The notes under the pieces are model-generated. The model saw nothing but the letters and a program-made list of their open reading frames with translations. It had not been told where the DNA came from and did no database searches. Shown piece by piece: positions 54,050 through 63,170 of a DNA stretch of 64,000 bases. Each line of letters starts with the position of its first letter. Position 1 is the stretch's first letter. Source of the DNA: Devosia sp. YIM 151766 (GTDB taxonomy: Bacteria; Pseudomonadota; Alphaproteobacteria; Rhizobiales; Devosiaceae); assembly GCF_030285925.1 (NCBI RefSeq), contig NZ_CP127251.1, positions 3,228,760 through 3,292,759 of the forward strand, in the 5' to 3' direction. The translations under genes were made by a program, and so were the position numbers.

Positions 54050-55156
54050 TTATTCGATCCGCCCCGCGGCCCAATCGTCCGTCCTGGCGCCGACCAGTTC
54101 GGAGATATTGGTCTTGCCGGCCATGCGGATGCCAGCGACGAGGCCGCTTTTGAGCCGGTCGAGCAGATCGAGGCCGCCAAAGACCAGGGCCGAATAGAGT
54201 TGGATGGCATTGGCGCCGGCTTCGAACTTGGCCAGGGCGCTTTGCGGCGAATGGATGCCGCCGACGCCGACGATCGGCAGTGTCCCGACGCGCTGGCGCA
54301 TCTGGGCGAGCCGCCTTGTGGCGAGATTGAACAGCGGCTTGCCGGAGAGTCCGCCGGTCTCGCTGGCGTTTTCGAGGCCCGCCACCGCCTCGCGCGCAAC
54401 GGTGGTATTGGAGACGATCAAGCCATCGAGGCCGCTGTCGAGAATGACCCGGGCAATGGCATCCATGCCGGCTTCATCGAGATCGGGGGCGATCTTGAGC
54501 AGGACCGGCACCCGGATTTTCGCCTTGGCGCGGGCGGCGAGCACCTCGCCGAGCAGGCGGCGCAGGGCCTCGTCGGCCTGAAGATTGCGCAGGCCCGGTG
54601 TATTGGGCGAGGAAATATTGACGGTCAGATAATCGGCAAGCTCGGCGAAGCGGGCGACGCCGAGCACGTAATCGGCGACGAAATCCGTGCTGTCCTTGTT
54701 GGCGCCGATATTGACGCCGAGGGCGGCGGGAACCCGCAGGCCTTGCAGCCGTTCGAAGGCGGCTTCGTGGCCGTCATTGTTGAAACCCATGCGGTTGATG
54801 ACGCCTTCGGCCCCGGCGACGCGGAACAGGCGCGGCTTGGGATTGCCCGCTTGCGGGCGCGGGGTGACGGTGCCGATCTCGACCATGCCGAAGCCCATCA
54901 GCGCCAGGGGCCGGGGCACTTCGGCATTCTTGTCGAAGCCGGCGGCCATGCCGAGCGGATTGGTCAGGTCGAGGCCGCACAGGCTGGTAGCCAGTTCCGG
55001 CGGGTCCTGGTGGTCCTGCCGGGGCGCCAGGCCCAGCCGCAGTGCGGCGATGGTGGCGCCGTGGGCGGTTTCGGGGTCCATGCGCAGCAGCGCATCGCGG
55101 GTGAGACCGGCGAGGCCGGCATGGCGCAATAGCGGCGAAAAGGCGGAAAAGATCAT
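54050..55156 (-). CDS. pyrD: Dihydroorotate dehydrogenase (quinone), class 2
   Basis: A 368-residue flavoenzyme of pyrimidine synthesis that passes electrons to ubiquinone. The N-terminal membrane-association helices (MIFSAFSPLLRHAGL) mark class 2. Typical motifs are NPLGMAAGFDKNAEV, FNNDGHEA, ISSPNTPGLRNLQ and GVGGIHSPQSALAKFEAGAN. ATG 55156 overlaps the DUF952 gene stop by 4 bases. It converges on mutM. Confidence 0.95.
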   Translation of the reverse strand: MIFSAFSPLLRHAGLAGLTRDALLRMDPETAHGATIAALRLGLAPRQDHQDPPELATSLCGLDLTNPLGMAAGFDKNAEVPRPLALMGFGMVEIGTVTPRPQAGNPKPRLFRVAGAEGVINRMGFNNDGHEAAFERLQGLRVPAALGVNIGANKDSTDFVADYVLGVARFAELADYLTVNISSPNTPGLRNLQADEALRRLLGEVLAARAKAKIRVPVLLKIAPDLDEAGMDAIARVILDSGLDGLIVSNTTVAREAVAGLENASETGGLSGKPLFNLATRRLAQMRQRVGTLPIVGVGGIHSPQSALAKFEAGANAIQLYSALVFGGLDLLDRLKSGLVAGIRMAGKTNISELVGARTDDWAAGRIE

Positions 55157-55515
55157 CGAACGGCCTCCGGCAGCACGCAATGTCCGGCGGCATCGACGCT
55201 GACCATGGCTTCCCATTCCACCCGGGCCATGTCCAGCGGGCCACCATAGAGATGGGGAAACAGCTGACCGCCGCGCGAAGGTTCCCAGACCAGGGCCTCG
55301 CCGAGATCGGCGGTGCGAATGGCGAGGATGACGAGGCCGGACTGGCCCTTGAAATGCAGGCGCAGGGTTTCGGCCAATTGGGCGGCGGTAGAAAAATGCA
55401 TATAGCCATCCGCCGCATCGATAGGCATGCCCTCATAGCGCCCCGAATGGCGGGCGGCGGCCAGCGAGGCGGCGCTGGCGATCTTGTAGATGAAGGGCGG
55501 ATTAGCGGATGACAT
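55153..55515 (-). CDS. DUF952 domain protein
   Basis: A 120-residue DUF952 family protein: IYKIASAASLAAARHSGRYEG, DGYMHFSTAAQL and WEPSRGGQLFPHLYGGPLD. Its biochemical role is unknown. The coupling with pyrD is a conserved pair in Rhizobiales. The start at 55515 is used; a longer frame to 55650 overlaps the divergent repressor gene. Confidence 0.9.
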   Translation of the reverse strand: MSSANPPFIYKIASAASLAAARHSGRYEGMPIDAADGYMHFSTAAQLAETLRLHFKGQSGLVILAIRTADLGEALVWEPSRGGQLFPHLYGGPLDMARVEWEAMVSVDAAGHCVLPEAVR

Positions 55516-55640
55516 GGCCGAACCTGGAGGCGGAATGGTGCCGGGGTAAAACGGAAAGGTTCTCTTTACAAGGTGGGGAGCGGATAATACGATAGGACTG
55601 AATTCCAGCAGTAAGACATATTTCCTCGCCAGGGGGCCAG

Positions 55641-56288
55641 ATGCTTTCACACAGGGCCATATGGGATGGCATTGACGCGATGGCGCGTCGGCATGGCCAT
55701 TCCGTGTCGGCCCTGGCCCGGCTGGCGGGACTGGACGCCACCGCCTTCAACGTCTCCAAGCGTGTCAGCAAGGACGGGCGGGAGCGCTGGCCCTCCACCG
55801 AGAGCCTTGCCAAGATTCTGGAAGCGACCGGCGAGAATTTCGATTCCTTCCTGGCTGGCACCGGCGCCTATATGCAAAGCCGGGGCTTTTCCGAGCCTTC
55901 ATTGCGCACCGTGCCGTTGCTGGGACTGGCGCAGGCCGGCGCCGGCGGTTTTTTCGACAGTGCCGGCTTTCCGGTGGGCCAGGGCTGGGACGAGATCGTG
56001 CTGCCCACGCCGGATGACAGCGGCATCTATGCGCTGGAAGTGACCGGCGACAGCATGGAGCCGCTGTATCGCGAGGGCGACCGCATCGTCGTCTCCCCCA
56101 CCGAACAGGTGCGGCGCGGCGACCGGGTGGTGGTCAAGACCCGCGACGGCGAGGTGATGGCCAAGATCCTGGCGCGGCAGAGTGCCAGGCAGATCGAGCT
56201 GCATTCGCTCAATCCGGCCTATGAACCGCGCATGCTGGACCTGGTGGAGGTGGAATGGGTGGCGCGGATCATCTGGGCCAGCCAGTGA
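55641..56288 (+). CDS. S24/LexA-like repressor with HTH domain
   Basis: A 215-residue phage-repressor-like regulator. An N-terminal Cro/CI-type helix-turn-helix (SVSALARLAGLDATAFNVSKR) is joined to a C-terminal S24 peptidase domain with catalytic Ser in TGDSMEPLY and Lys in GEVMAKIL. The Ala-Gly cleavage site is likely in LAQAGAGGFFD. In this family, stress or RecA can trigger self-cleavage and derepression. It is coupled to an acetyltransferase gene by a GTGA overlap. Confidence 0.9.
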   Translation: MLSHRAIWDGIDAMARRHGHSVSALARLAGLDATAFNVSKRVSKDGRERWPSTESLAKILEATGENFDSFLAGTGAYMQSRGFSEPSLRTVPLLGLAQAGAGGFFDSAGFPVGQGWDEIVLPTPDDSGIYALEVTGDSMEPLYREGDRIVVSPTEQVRRGDRVVVKTRDGEVMAKILARQSARQIELHSLNPAYEPRMLDLVEVEWVARIIWASQ

Positions 56289-56731
56289 GGATTGGGACAG
56301 CTACTGTTGCGGATGCCGAAGACTGGACGGCGATGCGGATGGCCCTCTGGCCGAATGGCGGGACTGGCGCGCACGCGGCCGACATTGCCCGTCTGCTGGC
56401 CTATCCCGGAGAGACGATCAACCTAATCGCGCGAAATACGGATGGAGCCGCACTGGGCTTTGCCGAAGCGGCGCTGCGGCGGGACTATGTCAATGGATGC
56501 AAAACCTCGCCGGTGGCGTTTCTCGAGGGGATTTTCGTGAAGCCGGAGGCGCGGGGACGCGGGGTGGCACGGGCGCTGGTGGCGGCGGTGGAAGGATGGG
56601 CGCGGGAACAGGGCTGCACGGAGTTCGCTTCGGATGCGCGGGTGGAGAATGCGGACAGCCATGCAATGCACCACGCGCTGGGCTTCGAGGAGACCCAGCG
56701 CGTGGTGTTTTTCAGGAAGGTGCTGAGATAG
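56285..56731 (+). CDS. AAC(6')-I-like aminoglycoside N-acetyltransferase (GNAT)
   Basis: A 148-residue GNAT enzyme. The GTG start at 56285 overlaps the repressor stop and gives the family length; the in-frame ATG at 56255 lies inside the repressor gene. Landmarks of AAC(6')-I enzymes are visible: DWTAMRMALWP, FLEGIFVKPEARGRGVARAL (acetyl-CoA site), CTEFASDARVENADSHAMHH and LGFEETQRVVFFRK. It may acetylate aminoglycosides at the 6' amine; another amine substrate is possible because chromosomal homologs are not always resistance genes. Confidence 0.82.
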   Translation: MRIGTATVADAEDWTAMRMALWPNGGTGAHAADIARLLAYPGETINLIARNTDGAALGFAEAALRRDYVNGCKTSPVAFLEGIFVKPEARGRGVARALVAAVEGWAREQGCTEFASDARVENADSHAMHHALGFEETQRVVFFRKVLR

Positions 56732-56755
56732 GGCGGCCGGGCCTATCGCCCATCA

Positions 56756-56927
56756 CTCTCGCGCTTGACGCGCAGGGTCTTGGCCATACGGCAACATCAC
56801 GAGAGCCCTCGCGTCAAGCGCGAGGGTGACGATCCGGGTTGTGAAAAGTCCTCCACAAAAGCCGATGTAGAATTTCCGGGTCATTCCCGCGCAAACAGGG
56901 GTTCCCGCTTGCGCGGGAATGACCCGG
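56756..56927. repeat. REP-like palindrome cluster between convergent genes
   Basis: Two CCCTCGCG-type palindromes (56756-56777, imperfect; 56806-56826, perfect) are followed by a 19-bp perfect inverted repeat: CCGGGTCATTCCCGCGCAA at 56876-56894 with its complement at 56909-56927. They fill the gap between the acetyltransferase and lysS and could act as a two-way terminator. Confidence 0.82.
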
Positions 56928-56952
56928 TGCATCGACTGGGAATCCTAGCCGT

Positions 56953-58599
56953 TCAATTCGCCAGCATCTTCCCGGCGAGAGCATCGGCGATGAGCCTGCG
57001 GGTATTGTCGATGCCGTAAAGCGCGGCGAAGGAGCCGAAGCGGGGGCCGCGTTCCTGGCCGATCAGCACCTGATAAAGCATCTGGAAGAACTCGCCGGAG
57101 ACGCCGGGACCGCCAGTGGGGCTCTTTTTGGTGTGGTCCTGATAGCGCTCGATATTGCGCGCCACGTCGAGCGACGCATTCTGGATGGTTTCGTTGGTGG
57201 CGTCGGCGGGCAGGGCGGCGAAGGCGGTCGAGAGAGCCTCGAGCGCAGCGCGCTCGACCTCGTCGGGGGCACGATAGCTCTTCTGCACGAAATCGCGGAA
57301 ATAGCGCATGGCGTAGCCGACCAGCGCATCGAGATGCGGATGGGTCTTTGCCGATACGCCCGGCGCATAGGCCGAAATATAGCCCCACATGACTTCCGGC
57401 GTTTCCGGATTGGAGGCCGTCGCCAGATTGAGCAGCAGGGCAAAGGTGACCGGCATGTCGATTTTGGGCACATTGCCGTAATGGACATGGAAGGCCGGAT
57501 TTTCCAGCCGGGCGGCGGCATCCTGACGCTCGAAGGCGGCGACGAAGGAAGCGTATTCGTCCACGGCGCGCGGAATGACGTCGAAATGCAGGCGCTTGGC
57601 GACGCGCGGCTTCTGGAACATGTAGAGCCCCAGGCTTTCGGTCGGCGCATAGGTCAGCCATTCGTCGATAGTCAGGCCATTGCCCTTGGACTTGGAAATC
57701 TTCTGCCCTTCGGCGTCGAGGAACAGCTCGAACACGTAGTGCTCGGGCGGGGTGCCGCCGAGGATCGAGCAAATCTTGTCATAGATGTGCTGATTGGTCT
57801 GGTGGTCCTTGCCGAACATTTCGAAATCGACGTCGAGCGCGGCCCAGCGCATGCCGAAATCGGGCTTCCACTGCATCTTCACATGGCCGCCGGTGACCGG
57901 CACAGTGGTGTCGCGGCCATCCTCGTCGGCGAAGGTGACGGTGCCGTCTCTGGCATTGATCTCCTTCATCGGCACGTAAAGTACGCGGCCCGAAATCGGC
58001 GAGATCGGCAGGAAGGGCGAATAGGTGGCCTGCCGCTCGGCCCCGAGCGTGGGCAGCATCACCTTCATGATGTCGTCATAGCGCTCGGCGGCGCGCAGCA
58101 GCACTGCGTCGAACTTGCCGGACTTGTAATAATCGGTGGCGCTGGCGAATTCGTAGTCGAAGCCGAACGTGTCGAGGAAGCGGCGCAGCATGGCGTTGTT
58201 GTGTTCGCCGAAGCTGGGATATTCATTGGTCCAGGGATCGGGCACGGCGGTCAGCGGCTTTTGCAGATGCGGCTCCATCGCCTCCTTGGAGGGGACGGTG
58301 TCCGGAATCTTGCGCATGCCGTCCATGTCATCGGAAAAACAGATGAGCCGGGTCGGAATCTGGTCGCGCGTCAGCAGGCGGAACGCCGTGCGCACCATGG
58401 TGGTGCGGGCCACTTCGCCGAACGTGCCGATATGGGGCAGGCCCGAGGGGCCATAGCCGGTCTCGAACAGGGCTTCGCCCTTGCCCGACTTTTCCAGGCG
58501 CTTGACCAGTTTGCGCGCTTCCTCGAACGGCCAGGCGCGCGCCTGCTGCGCGGGCTCGAAAAATTCGGGGTCAAGGGGAGGCAAAGCGGCGGGCGACAC
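56953..58599 (-). CDS. lysS: Lysine-tRNA ligase, class I
   Basis: A 548-residue class I LysRS, the archaeal-type enzyme found in many alphaproteobacteria in place of class II LysRS. The HIGH motif appears as [10 protein letters not shown] and KMSKS as [30 protein letters not shown] and the C-terminal helical domain are normal. GTG at 58599 ([14 protein letters not shown]) is preferred, with AAAGG about 12 bases upstream; GTG at 58653 would add 18 residues of poor homology. Confidence 0.92.
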   Translation of the reverse strand: MSPAALPPLDPEFFEPAQQARAWPFEEARKLVKRLEKSGKGEALFETGYGPSGLPHIGTFGEVARTTMVRTAFRLLTRDQIPTRLICFSDDMDGMRKIPDTVPSKEAMEPHLQKPLTAVPDPWTNEYPSFGEHNNAMLRRFLDTFGFDYEFASATDYYKSGKFDAVLLRAAERYDDIMKVMLPTLGAERQATYSPFLPISPISGRVLYVPMKEINARDGTVTFADEDGRDTTVPVTGGHVKMQWKPDFGMRWAALDVDFEMFGKDHQTNQHIYDKICSILGGTPPEHYVFELFLDAEGQKISKSKGNGLTIDEWLTYAPTESLGLYMFQKPRVAKRLHFDVIPRAVDEYASFVAAFERQDAAARLENPAFHVHYGNVPKIDMPVTFALLLNLATASNPETPEVMWGYISAYAPGVSAKTHPHLDALVGYAMRYFRDFVQKSYRAPDEVERAALEALSTAFAALPADATNETIQNASLDVARNIERYQDHTKKSPTGGPGVSGEFFQMLYQVLIGQERGPRFGSFAALYGIDNTRRLIADALAGKMLAN

Positions 58600-58744
58600 T
58601 GGGTTGCGGCCTTTCGAAGGAGAGGGGAAAGCGACGGGCACGGCTGTGTGCACGTTCTGATGTGCCGCGTCAATGTCGCAGGCGGTTGCGCCGGACCGGC
58701 CCAGGGCCTAGTTCTGGGCCAGTTTCGTCAAACCGGATCGCGCC

Positions 58745-59158
58745 ATGACCAGCCAAGCCCACGACGCCCTCATCCATGTGATGATCGTCGCCGCCACTTC
58801 CGACAGCGCCATCACCGAGAAGGAGCTCGACCGGATCAAGGTGCTGATCGAGCGGCTGCCGGTCTTCGAGAATTTCGACAAGGGCCGGCTGGGGCAGGTC
58901 GTCAATCGATGTGCCGACGTGCTGAACGGGCCGGACGGGCTGGACCGGGTATTGGACGAGGCCGTCGCGATCCTGCCGGCGAAATTGCAGGACACCGCCT
59001 ATGCGCTGGCGGTGGAGGTGACGGCGGTCGACCTGTTCCTCGAACAGGAGGAACTGCGCTTCCTCGAAATGCTGCGCGACAAGCTCAGCCTCGACCGGCT
59101 GACCACGGCGGCGATCGAGGTCGGGGCCCGGGCGCGCTATCGGCGCCTGCCGGAATAG
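58745..59158 (+). CDS. TerB-like protein
   Basis: A 137-residue all-helical TerB/DjlA-type domain protein: HVMIVAATSDSAITEKELDRI and EELRFLEMLRDKLSL contain the acidic residues that bind metal in TerB. No other tellurite-resistance gene lies nearby, so a general stress or membrane role is more likely than tellurite resistance. Confidence 0.85.
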   Translation: MTSQAHDALIHVMIVAATSDSAITEKELDRIKVLIERLPVFENFDKGRLGQVVNRCADVLNGPDGLDRVLDEAVAILPAKLQDTAYALAVEVTAVDLFLEQEELRFLEMLRDKLSLDRLTTAAIEVGARARYRRLPE

Positions 59159-59180
59159 CGCCGCGCCGCATTTCCGCGCC

Positions 59181-60065
59181 TTAATAATAGCCCACGGGGA
59201 ACCAGCGCAGGTAGAGTTCGTCCAGCGCGCCATTATTCTTGAGGCGCACCAGGGCCCAGTCGATGGCGTGGCGCACCCGGTCCTGGGCGCCGGGCACGGC
59301 GATGGCGAGGCCTTCGCCGAACAGACGTGGCCGGAAATAGGCGTCGCCGGCAAAGCCGCAACAGGCCAGATTGTCGTTGAGCCAGAAGGAGGCGCGCATC
59401 GCGTCGCCGAAATAGGCCTGGACAATGCCGTCCTTGACCGCCTCCAAGGCCGCGATTTCATCATCGAAGCCGACGCGCTCCGCCTCGGGCAGGTAGCGCT
59501 CCATGAAATCCTCGTGGGCGCTGCCGGCGCGCACCGCGATGCGCTGGCCGGCCAGCCTTTCGGGGCGGAAGCTGTCGATGCTGCCGGCGCGCGCGACGAA
59601 ACGGCCGGGCAGCGCCAGATAGACGGCGGAAAAATCGAAAAGCTCGCCGTTTTCCAGAGTGATGGCGAGACCGGCGATGAGTGCGTCGCCCTGGCTGTCG
59701 GCGAGCGCCGTCGCCGCCTGCTCCCAGGGCCAGGCCTGGATGGTGCAGGCGACATTGACCTCGATGCAGATGCGCCGGGCGAGATCGATGTTGAAGCCGA
59801 CCAATTCGCCGCTCTGGTCGCGGAAATTGAAGGGCGGGAAATCGGCGGTGGTGAGAAAGCGAATGGCGGGAACGGGCTGCAGATTGGGCAGGATTTCCCG
59901 GGCGTCGGGGTCGGCGTGATAGGGGATGGCCTGGGCAAAGGCGGGCGCGGTGAGCAGAGCCGCCATGGTAGCGAACAACAGGATCTGAGCCCAAGGCGTG
60001 CGCAGGCGACGGGGCGTTTTTGGGGAGGGAGCGATGGAGCCGCTGGTTTCGCGCCGAACGGACAT
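59181..60065 (-). CDS. Amino-acid-type substrate-binding protein, orphan
   Basis: A 294-residue family 3 solute-binding protein with a long basic N-terminus, then a signal helix (LLFATMAALLTAPAFAQ). The ligand domain shows IRFLTTADFPPFNFRDQSGELVGFNIDLA and ALIAGLAITLENG. ATG 60065 lies five bases after the metZ stop with AGGTG upstream, so it is probably cotranscribed with metZ. No permease or ATPase is adjacent. The ligand is unknown; the metZ link makes a sulfur compound conceivable. Confidence 0.88.
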   Translation of the reverse strand: MSVRRETSGSIAPSPKTPRRLRTPWAQILLFATMAALLTAPAFAQAIPYHADPDAREILPNLQPVPAIRFLTTADFPPFNFRDQSGELVGFNIDLARRICIEVNVACTIQAWPWEQAATALADSQGDALIAGLAITLENGELFDFSAVYLALPGRFVARAGSIDSFRPERLAGQRIAVRAGSAHEDFMERYLPEAERVGFDDEIAALEAVKDGIVQAYFGDAMRASFWLNDNLACCGFAGDAYFRPRLFGEGLAIAVPGAQDRVRHAIDWALVRLKNNGALDELYLRWFPVGYY

Positions 60066-60069
60066 CAAC

Positions 60070-61278
60070 TTACACCTGATCCAGCCCATATATCAGATCG
60101 GCCAGCAGGTCGTCCGCGTCTTCCAGGCCGATTGAGAGCCGCAGCAGGCCGGGGGTGACCCCGGTTTCCAGCCTGACCTCCTCGGTCAGGCGCTGATGCG
60201 TCGTGGTGCGGGGATGGGTGATGATGGATTTGGCATCGCCCAGATTGTTGGAGATGAGGATGACGGCCAGATTGTCGCATAGGGTGAAGGCGGCGTCCTG
60301 CCCGCCCGCGACCTCGAAGGCGAGCAGGGTCGAACCCGCCAGCATCTGGCGTTTGGCCAGATCGTATTGCGGGTGGCTGGCATGGTGCGGATAGATGACG
60401 CGGGAAATCTTGGGATGGCTGGCCAGCGTGTCGGCGATGCGGGCGGCGCTGTCATTCATCTGCCGAACGCGCAGGGGCAGGGTTTCGAGGCCCTTGAGCA
60501 GCACCCAGGCATTGAAGGCGCTGAGCGTTGCCCCGGTCTGGCGCAGGAAGGTGTGCACATCGCCTTCGATGATCGCCTTCGATCCCAGCACCACGCCGCC
60601 CAGCACCCTGCCCTGGCCGTCGATATGCTTGGTGGCCGAATAGGTGACGATATCGGCGCCCAATTGCAGCGGCTTCTGGTAGAGCGCGGTGGCGAAGACA
60701 TTGTCGACGATCAGCTTGGCGCCATGGGCATGGGCGATATCGGCCACCGCCCGGATATCGACCAGTTCCAGCGTCGGATTGGTCGGCGTCTCGATGAAGA
60801 CCACCTTGGTATTGGGCTGCATGGCGGCGGCGAAATTGGCCGGATCGCGGCCATCGACCAGGGTGGAGGCGACGCCGAAGCGCGGGGCGTAATCCTCCAC
60901 CACATAACGGCAGCCGCCGAACAGGGCCTGGGAGGCGACGATATGATCCCCGGCCCGCACCTGGCTCATCACTGCATTGGTGACGGCGGCCATGCCGGAG
61001 GCGAAGGCGCGGCCGGCCTCGGCGCCTTCCAGCAGGGCCATGCGGTCCTGGAACATGTCGACGGTGGGATTGGCGAAGCGGGAATAATTGTGCCCCCCCT
61101 CCACTTCGCCCCGGAACAGGCGCTCGGCATGTTCCGAACTGGGATAGGAATAGCCCGAGGAGAGAAACAGCGCCTCGCTGGTCTCGTTGAACGGCGTGCG
61201 CCTGCCCCCGCCATGGACCAGATTTGTCGCCGCGGAGAGGTTGCGGGGGTCGCGGAGCGGATTGTTCTGTTTGGACAT
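60070..61278 (-). CDS. metZ: O-succinylhomoserine sulfhydrylase MetZ
   Basis: A 402-residue PLP enzyme of the Cys/Met metabolism family. It makes homocysteine directly from an acylated homoserine and sulfide. The PLP lysine is in TYSATKHIDGQGR, and the segments GGHNYSRFANPTVDMFQDR and FASGMAAV are family-specific. The start at 61278 has GAAGG upstream and lies downstream of a SAM-II riboswitch and terminator, so high SAM should shut it off. Confidence 0.95.
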   Translation of the reverse strand: MSKQNNPLRDPRNLSAATNLVHGGGRRTPFNETSEALFLSSGYSYPSSEHAERLFRGEVEGGHNYSRFANPTVDMFQDRMALLEGAEAGRAFASGMAAVTNAVMSQVRAGDHIVASQALFGGCRYVVEDYAPRFGVASTLVDGRDPANFAAAMQPNTKVVFIETPTNPTLELVDIRAVADIAHAHGAKLIVDNVFATALYQKPLQLGADIVTYSATKHIDGQGRVLGGVVLGSKAIIEGDVHTFLRQTGATLSAFNAWVLLKGLETLPLRVRQMNDSAARIADTLASHPKISRVIYPHHASHPQYDLAKRQMLAGSTLLAFEVAGGQDAAFTLCDNLAVILISNNLGDAKSIITHPRTTTHQRLTEEVRLETGVTPGLLRLSIGLEDADDLLADLIYGLDQV

Positions 61279-61295
61279 GCGAGCGCCTTCGAAGC

Positions 61296-61325
61296 AAAAA
61301 ACCGGCACGCTTTGGCGGCCGGTTT
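61296..61325 (-). terminator. Terminator in the metZ leader
   Basis: On the minus strand, a stem AACCGGC with GCCGGTT around an 11-base loop is followed by TTTTTT, ending about 18 bases before the metZ ATG. The 5' arm (ACCGGCC) is complementary to GGCCGGT in the aptamer, so it can be an alternative to an antiterminator. Confidence 0.75.
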
Positions 61326-61331
61326 CCAAAA

Positions 61332-61385
61332 CGGTCTTTAGCTAATTGTTTTAAGTGGCTGCAAGCGACCGGCCAAATCACCACT
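61332..61385 (-). promoter_or_regulatory. SAM-II riboswitch
   Basis: On the minus strand the leader reads AGTGGTGATTTGGCCGGTCG then CTTGCAGCCACTTAAAACAA, TTAGCTAAAGACCG. It folds as the SAM-II pseudoknot: P1 AGTGG/CCACT and P2 CGGTC/GACCG, with conserved TGATTTG, CTTGCAGCCAC and GCTAAA. SAM-II elements precede metA and metZ in alphaproteobacteria. Confidence 0.93.
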
Positions 61386-61394
61386 GAAAGAGGG

Positions 61395-61423
61395 ATTTAA
61401 TGGCATCGCGCCCATGGCGTCAA
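61395..61423 (-). promoter_or_regulatory. Promoter of metZ
   Basis: On the minus strand, TTGACG (-35) and TTAAAT (-10) are separated by 17 bases. The predicted start of transcription lies right before the first stem of the SAM-II aptamer. Confidence 0.8.
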
Positions 61424-61563
61424 TCGGCCAGGTTATTGGGGAATACGAGGAACTCGGCGATTGCCGCGTCAATGCGCGGCTTGTCCGGGCTCGCCAGACT
61501 TGGCACAAGGGCAAAGAACTGTCGGCCCCGATCCGGGACGACGCGCGAGGACAGGGCCAGAAC

Positions 61564-62670
61564 ATGACCGATACTTGGCCGAAGGGCGTTTTTCCGGCGC
61601 GCTTGATCGAGAAGCTGCATGCCCAAGGGGCGATCCGGGCGGCGCGGCCCTTCGATGACGACCAGGTGCAGCCGGCCAGCCTCGACCTCAGACTGGGAAA
61701 GACGGCGTTTCGCGTCCGCTCCAGCTTCCTGCCCGGCCCGTCCCATCTGGTGGCCGAGCGCATCGAGGCGCTGAAGCTGCATGAGATCGACCTCAGCAAT
61801 GGCGCGGTGCTGGAGCGCGGCTGCGTCTATCTGGTGCCGCTGGAGGAAAGCCTCGACCTGCCGGAAAGCGTCAGCGCCTCGGCCAATCCCAAAAGCTCGA
61901 CCGGGCGGCTCGACGTCTTCACCCGGGTGATCGGCGACCGGGCCCGCGGCTTCGATCAATTGCCGGCGGGCTATAAGGGCCCGCTCTATCTCGAAATCAG
62001 CCCCCGCACTTTTCCGGTGCTGGTGCGCACCGGGTCGCGGCTGAGCCAGATGCGGTTCCGCTCCGGCGACAGCCGGCTGAGCGTGGAAGAGCATCAGGCG
62101 CTGCATCGAGCCCAAACCCTGGTGATCGGCGGCGAGCAGCCGGTGGGCGAGGGGGTGGCATTGTCCATCGACCTGCTCGGCCAGGGGCGCGACGGGCTGA
62201 TCGGGTTCCGCTCCAAGCGGCATACGGCGGTGGTCGACGTGGACAAGAAGGCGGCGCTCGACGTGCTCGACTTCTGGGAACCGCTCTATGCGCGCGGCCG
62301 GAGCGAGCTGATCCTCGATCCCGACGAGTTCTATATTCTCGTCAGCCTCGAAGCGGTGCATGTGCCGCCAACCCATGCCGCCGAAATGGTGCCGTTCGAT
62401 CCGCTGGTCGGCGAATTCCGCGTGCATTATGCCGGCTTCTTCGACCCCGGCTTCGGCCATTCGGCGGCGGGGGGCACCGGCAGCCGGGCGGTGCTGGAAG
62501 TGCGCAGCCGCGAAGTGCCGTTCCTGCTCGGGCACGGACAGATCATCGGGCGGCTGATCTATGAGAATCTGGCCGAGACGCCCCAGCGGCTCTATGGCAG
62601 CGATCTGGGCTCGAATTACCAGGCGCAGACGCTGAAGCTGTCAAAGCATTTCAAGCCGTTCGGCGGGTGA
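61564..62670 (+). CDS. dcd: 2'-deoxycytidine 5'-triphosphate deaminase, double-domain form
   Basis: A 368-residue Dcd protein, about twice the length of E. coli Dcd. The first half has [15 protein letters not shown] and [18 protein letters not shown]; the second half repeats the dUTPase-like fold ([20 protein letters not shown]). It deaminates dCTP to dUTP to feed dTMP synthesis. ATG 61564 is chosen because the frame from 61414 adds unrelated residues over the promoter region. Full-length homologs of this long type are standard in Rhizobiales. Confidence 0.9.
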   Translation: MTDTWPKGVFPARLIEKLHAQGAIRAARPFDDDQVQPASLDLRLGKTAFRVRSSFLPGPSHLVAERIEALKLHEIDLSNGAVLERGCVYLVPLEESLDLPESVSASANPKSSTGRLDVFTRVIGDRARGFDQLPAGYKGPLYLEISPRTFPVLVRTGSRLSQMRFRSGDSRLSVEEHQALHRAQTLVIGGEQPVGEGVALSIDLLGQGRDGLIGFRSKRHTAVVDVDKKAALDVLDFWEPLYARGRSELILDPDEFYILVSLEAVHVPPTHAAEMVPFDPLVGEFRVHYAGFFDPGFGHSAAGGTGSRAVLEVRSREVPFLLGHGQIIGRLIYENLAETPQRLYGSDLGSNYQAQTLKLSKHFKPFGG

Positions 62671-62699
62671 AGCCAGGCCGATCGCCCGCCCGAATCCAG

Positions 62700-62728
62700 T
62701 TGACGCGCTTCCGCCTTTCCCCTATAGG
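62700..62728 (+). promoter_or_regulatory. Promoter of rpsT
   Basis: TTGACG (-35) and TATAGG (-10) are separated by exactly 17 bases, about 100 bases before the rpsT start. Confidence 0.75.
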
Positions 62729-62831
62729 ACCCCCGACTTGGCGGCACCCCTGGCCGCCGCTTTCATTTCATCCCGGAAGCTTGCAGCGCGCGATGCGCTC
62801 ATTCTGCCGGTTGGACGCTCAAGAGGATTAC

Positions 62832-63098
62832 ATGGCCAATACGCCGTCAGCCAAGAAGGCGACCCGCAAGATTGCTGCCCGCACCGAGATCAACAAGTCG
62901 CGTCGCAGCCGCGTGCGGACCTTTATCCGCAAGGTCGAGGAAGCGATCACCGCCGGCGATCACGCCGCCGCTTTCGCCGCCCTCAAGGTGGCCGAGCCGG
63001 AGATCCATCGCGCCGCTGGCAAGGGCATCGTCCATGCCAATCTGGCCTCCCGCAAGGTCTCGCGCCTCAATAGCCGCGTGAAGGCCCTGGCGGTCTGA
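62832..63098 (+). CDS. rpsT: 30S ribosomal protein S20
   Basis: An 88-residue basic helical protein that binds 16S r[40 protein letters not shown] and [20 protein letters not shown] are all conserved. The start at 62832 is preceded by AAGAGG. In alphaproteobacteria rpsT commonly lies next to dnaA. Confidence 0.97.
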   Translation: MANTPSAKKATRKIAARTEINKSRRSRVRTFIRKVEEAITAGDHAAAFAALKVAEPEIHRAAGKGIVHANLASRKVSRLNSRVKALAV

Positions 63099-63147
63099 TC
63101 GCAGCAGTCCGCGGCGCCGGAATCGGCTGACGCGGCACGACGAAAAC

Positions 63148-63170
63148 GGGCTCCGCGAGGAGCCCTTTTT
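63148..63170 (+). terminator. Terminator of rpsT
   Basis: GGGCTCC-GCGA-GGAGCCC stem-loop followed by TTTTT, 50 bases after the rpsT stop. Confidence 0.9.

Noticed and set aside
57133..59184. 683-codon plus-strand frame over lysS and the TerB-like gene
   Set aside because: Antisense to lysS, which has HIGH and KMSKS motifs; the length only reflects high GC.
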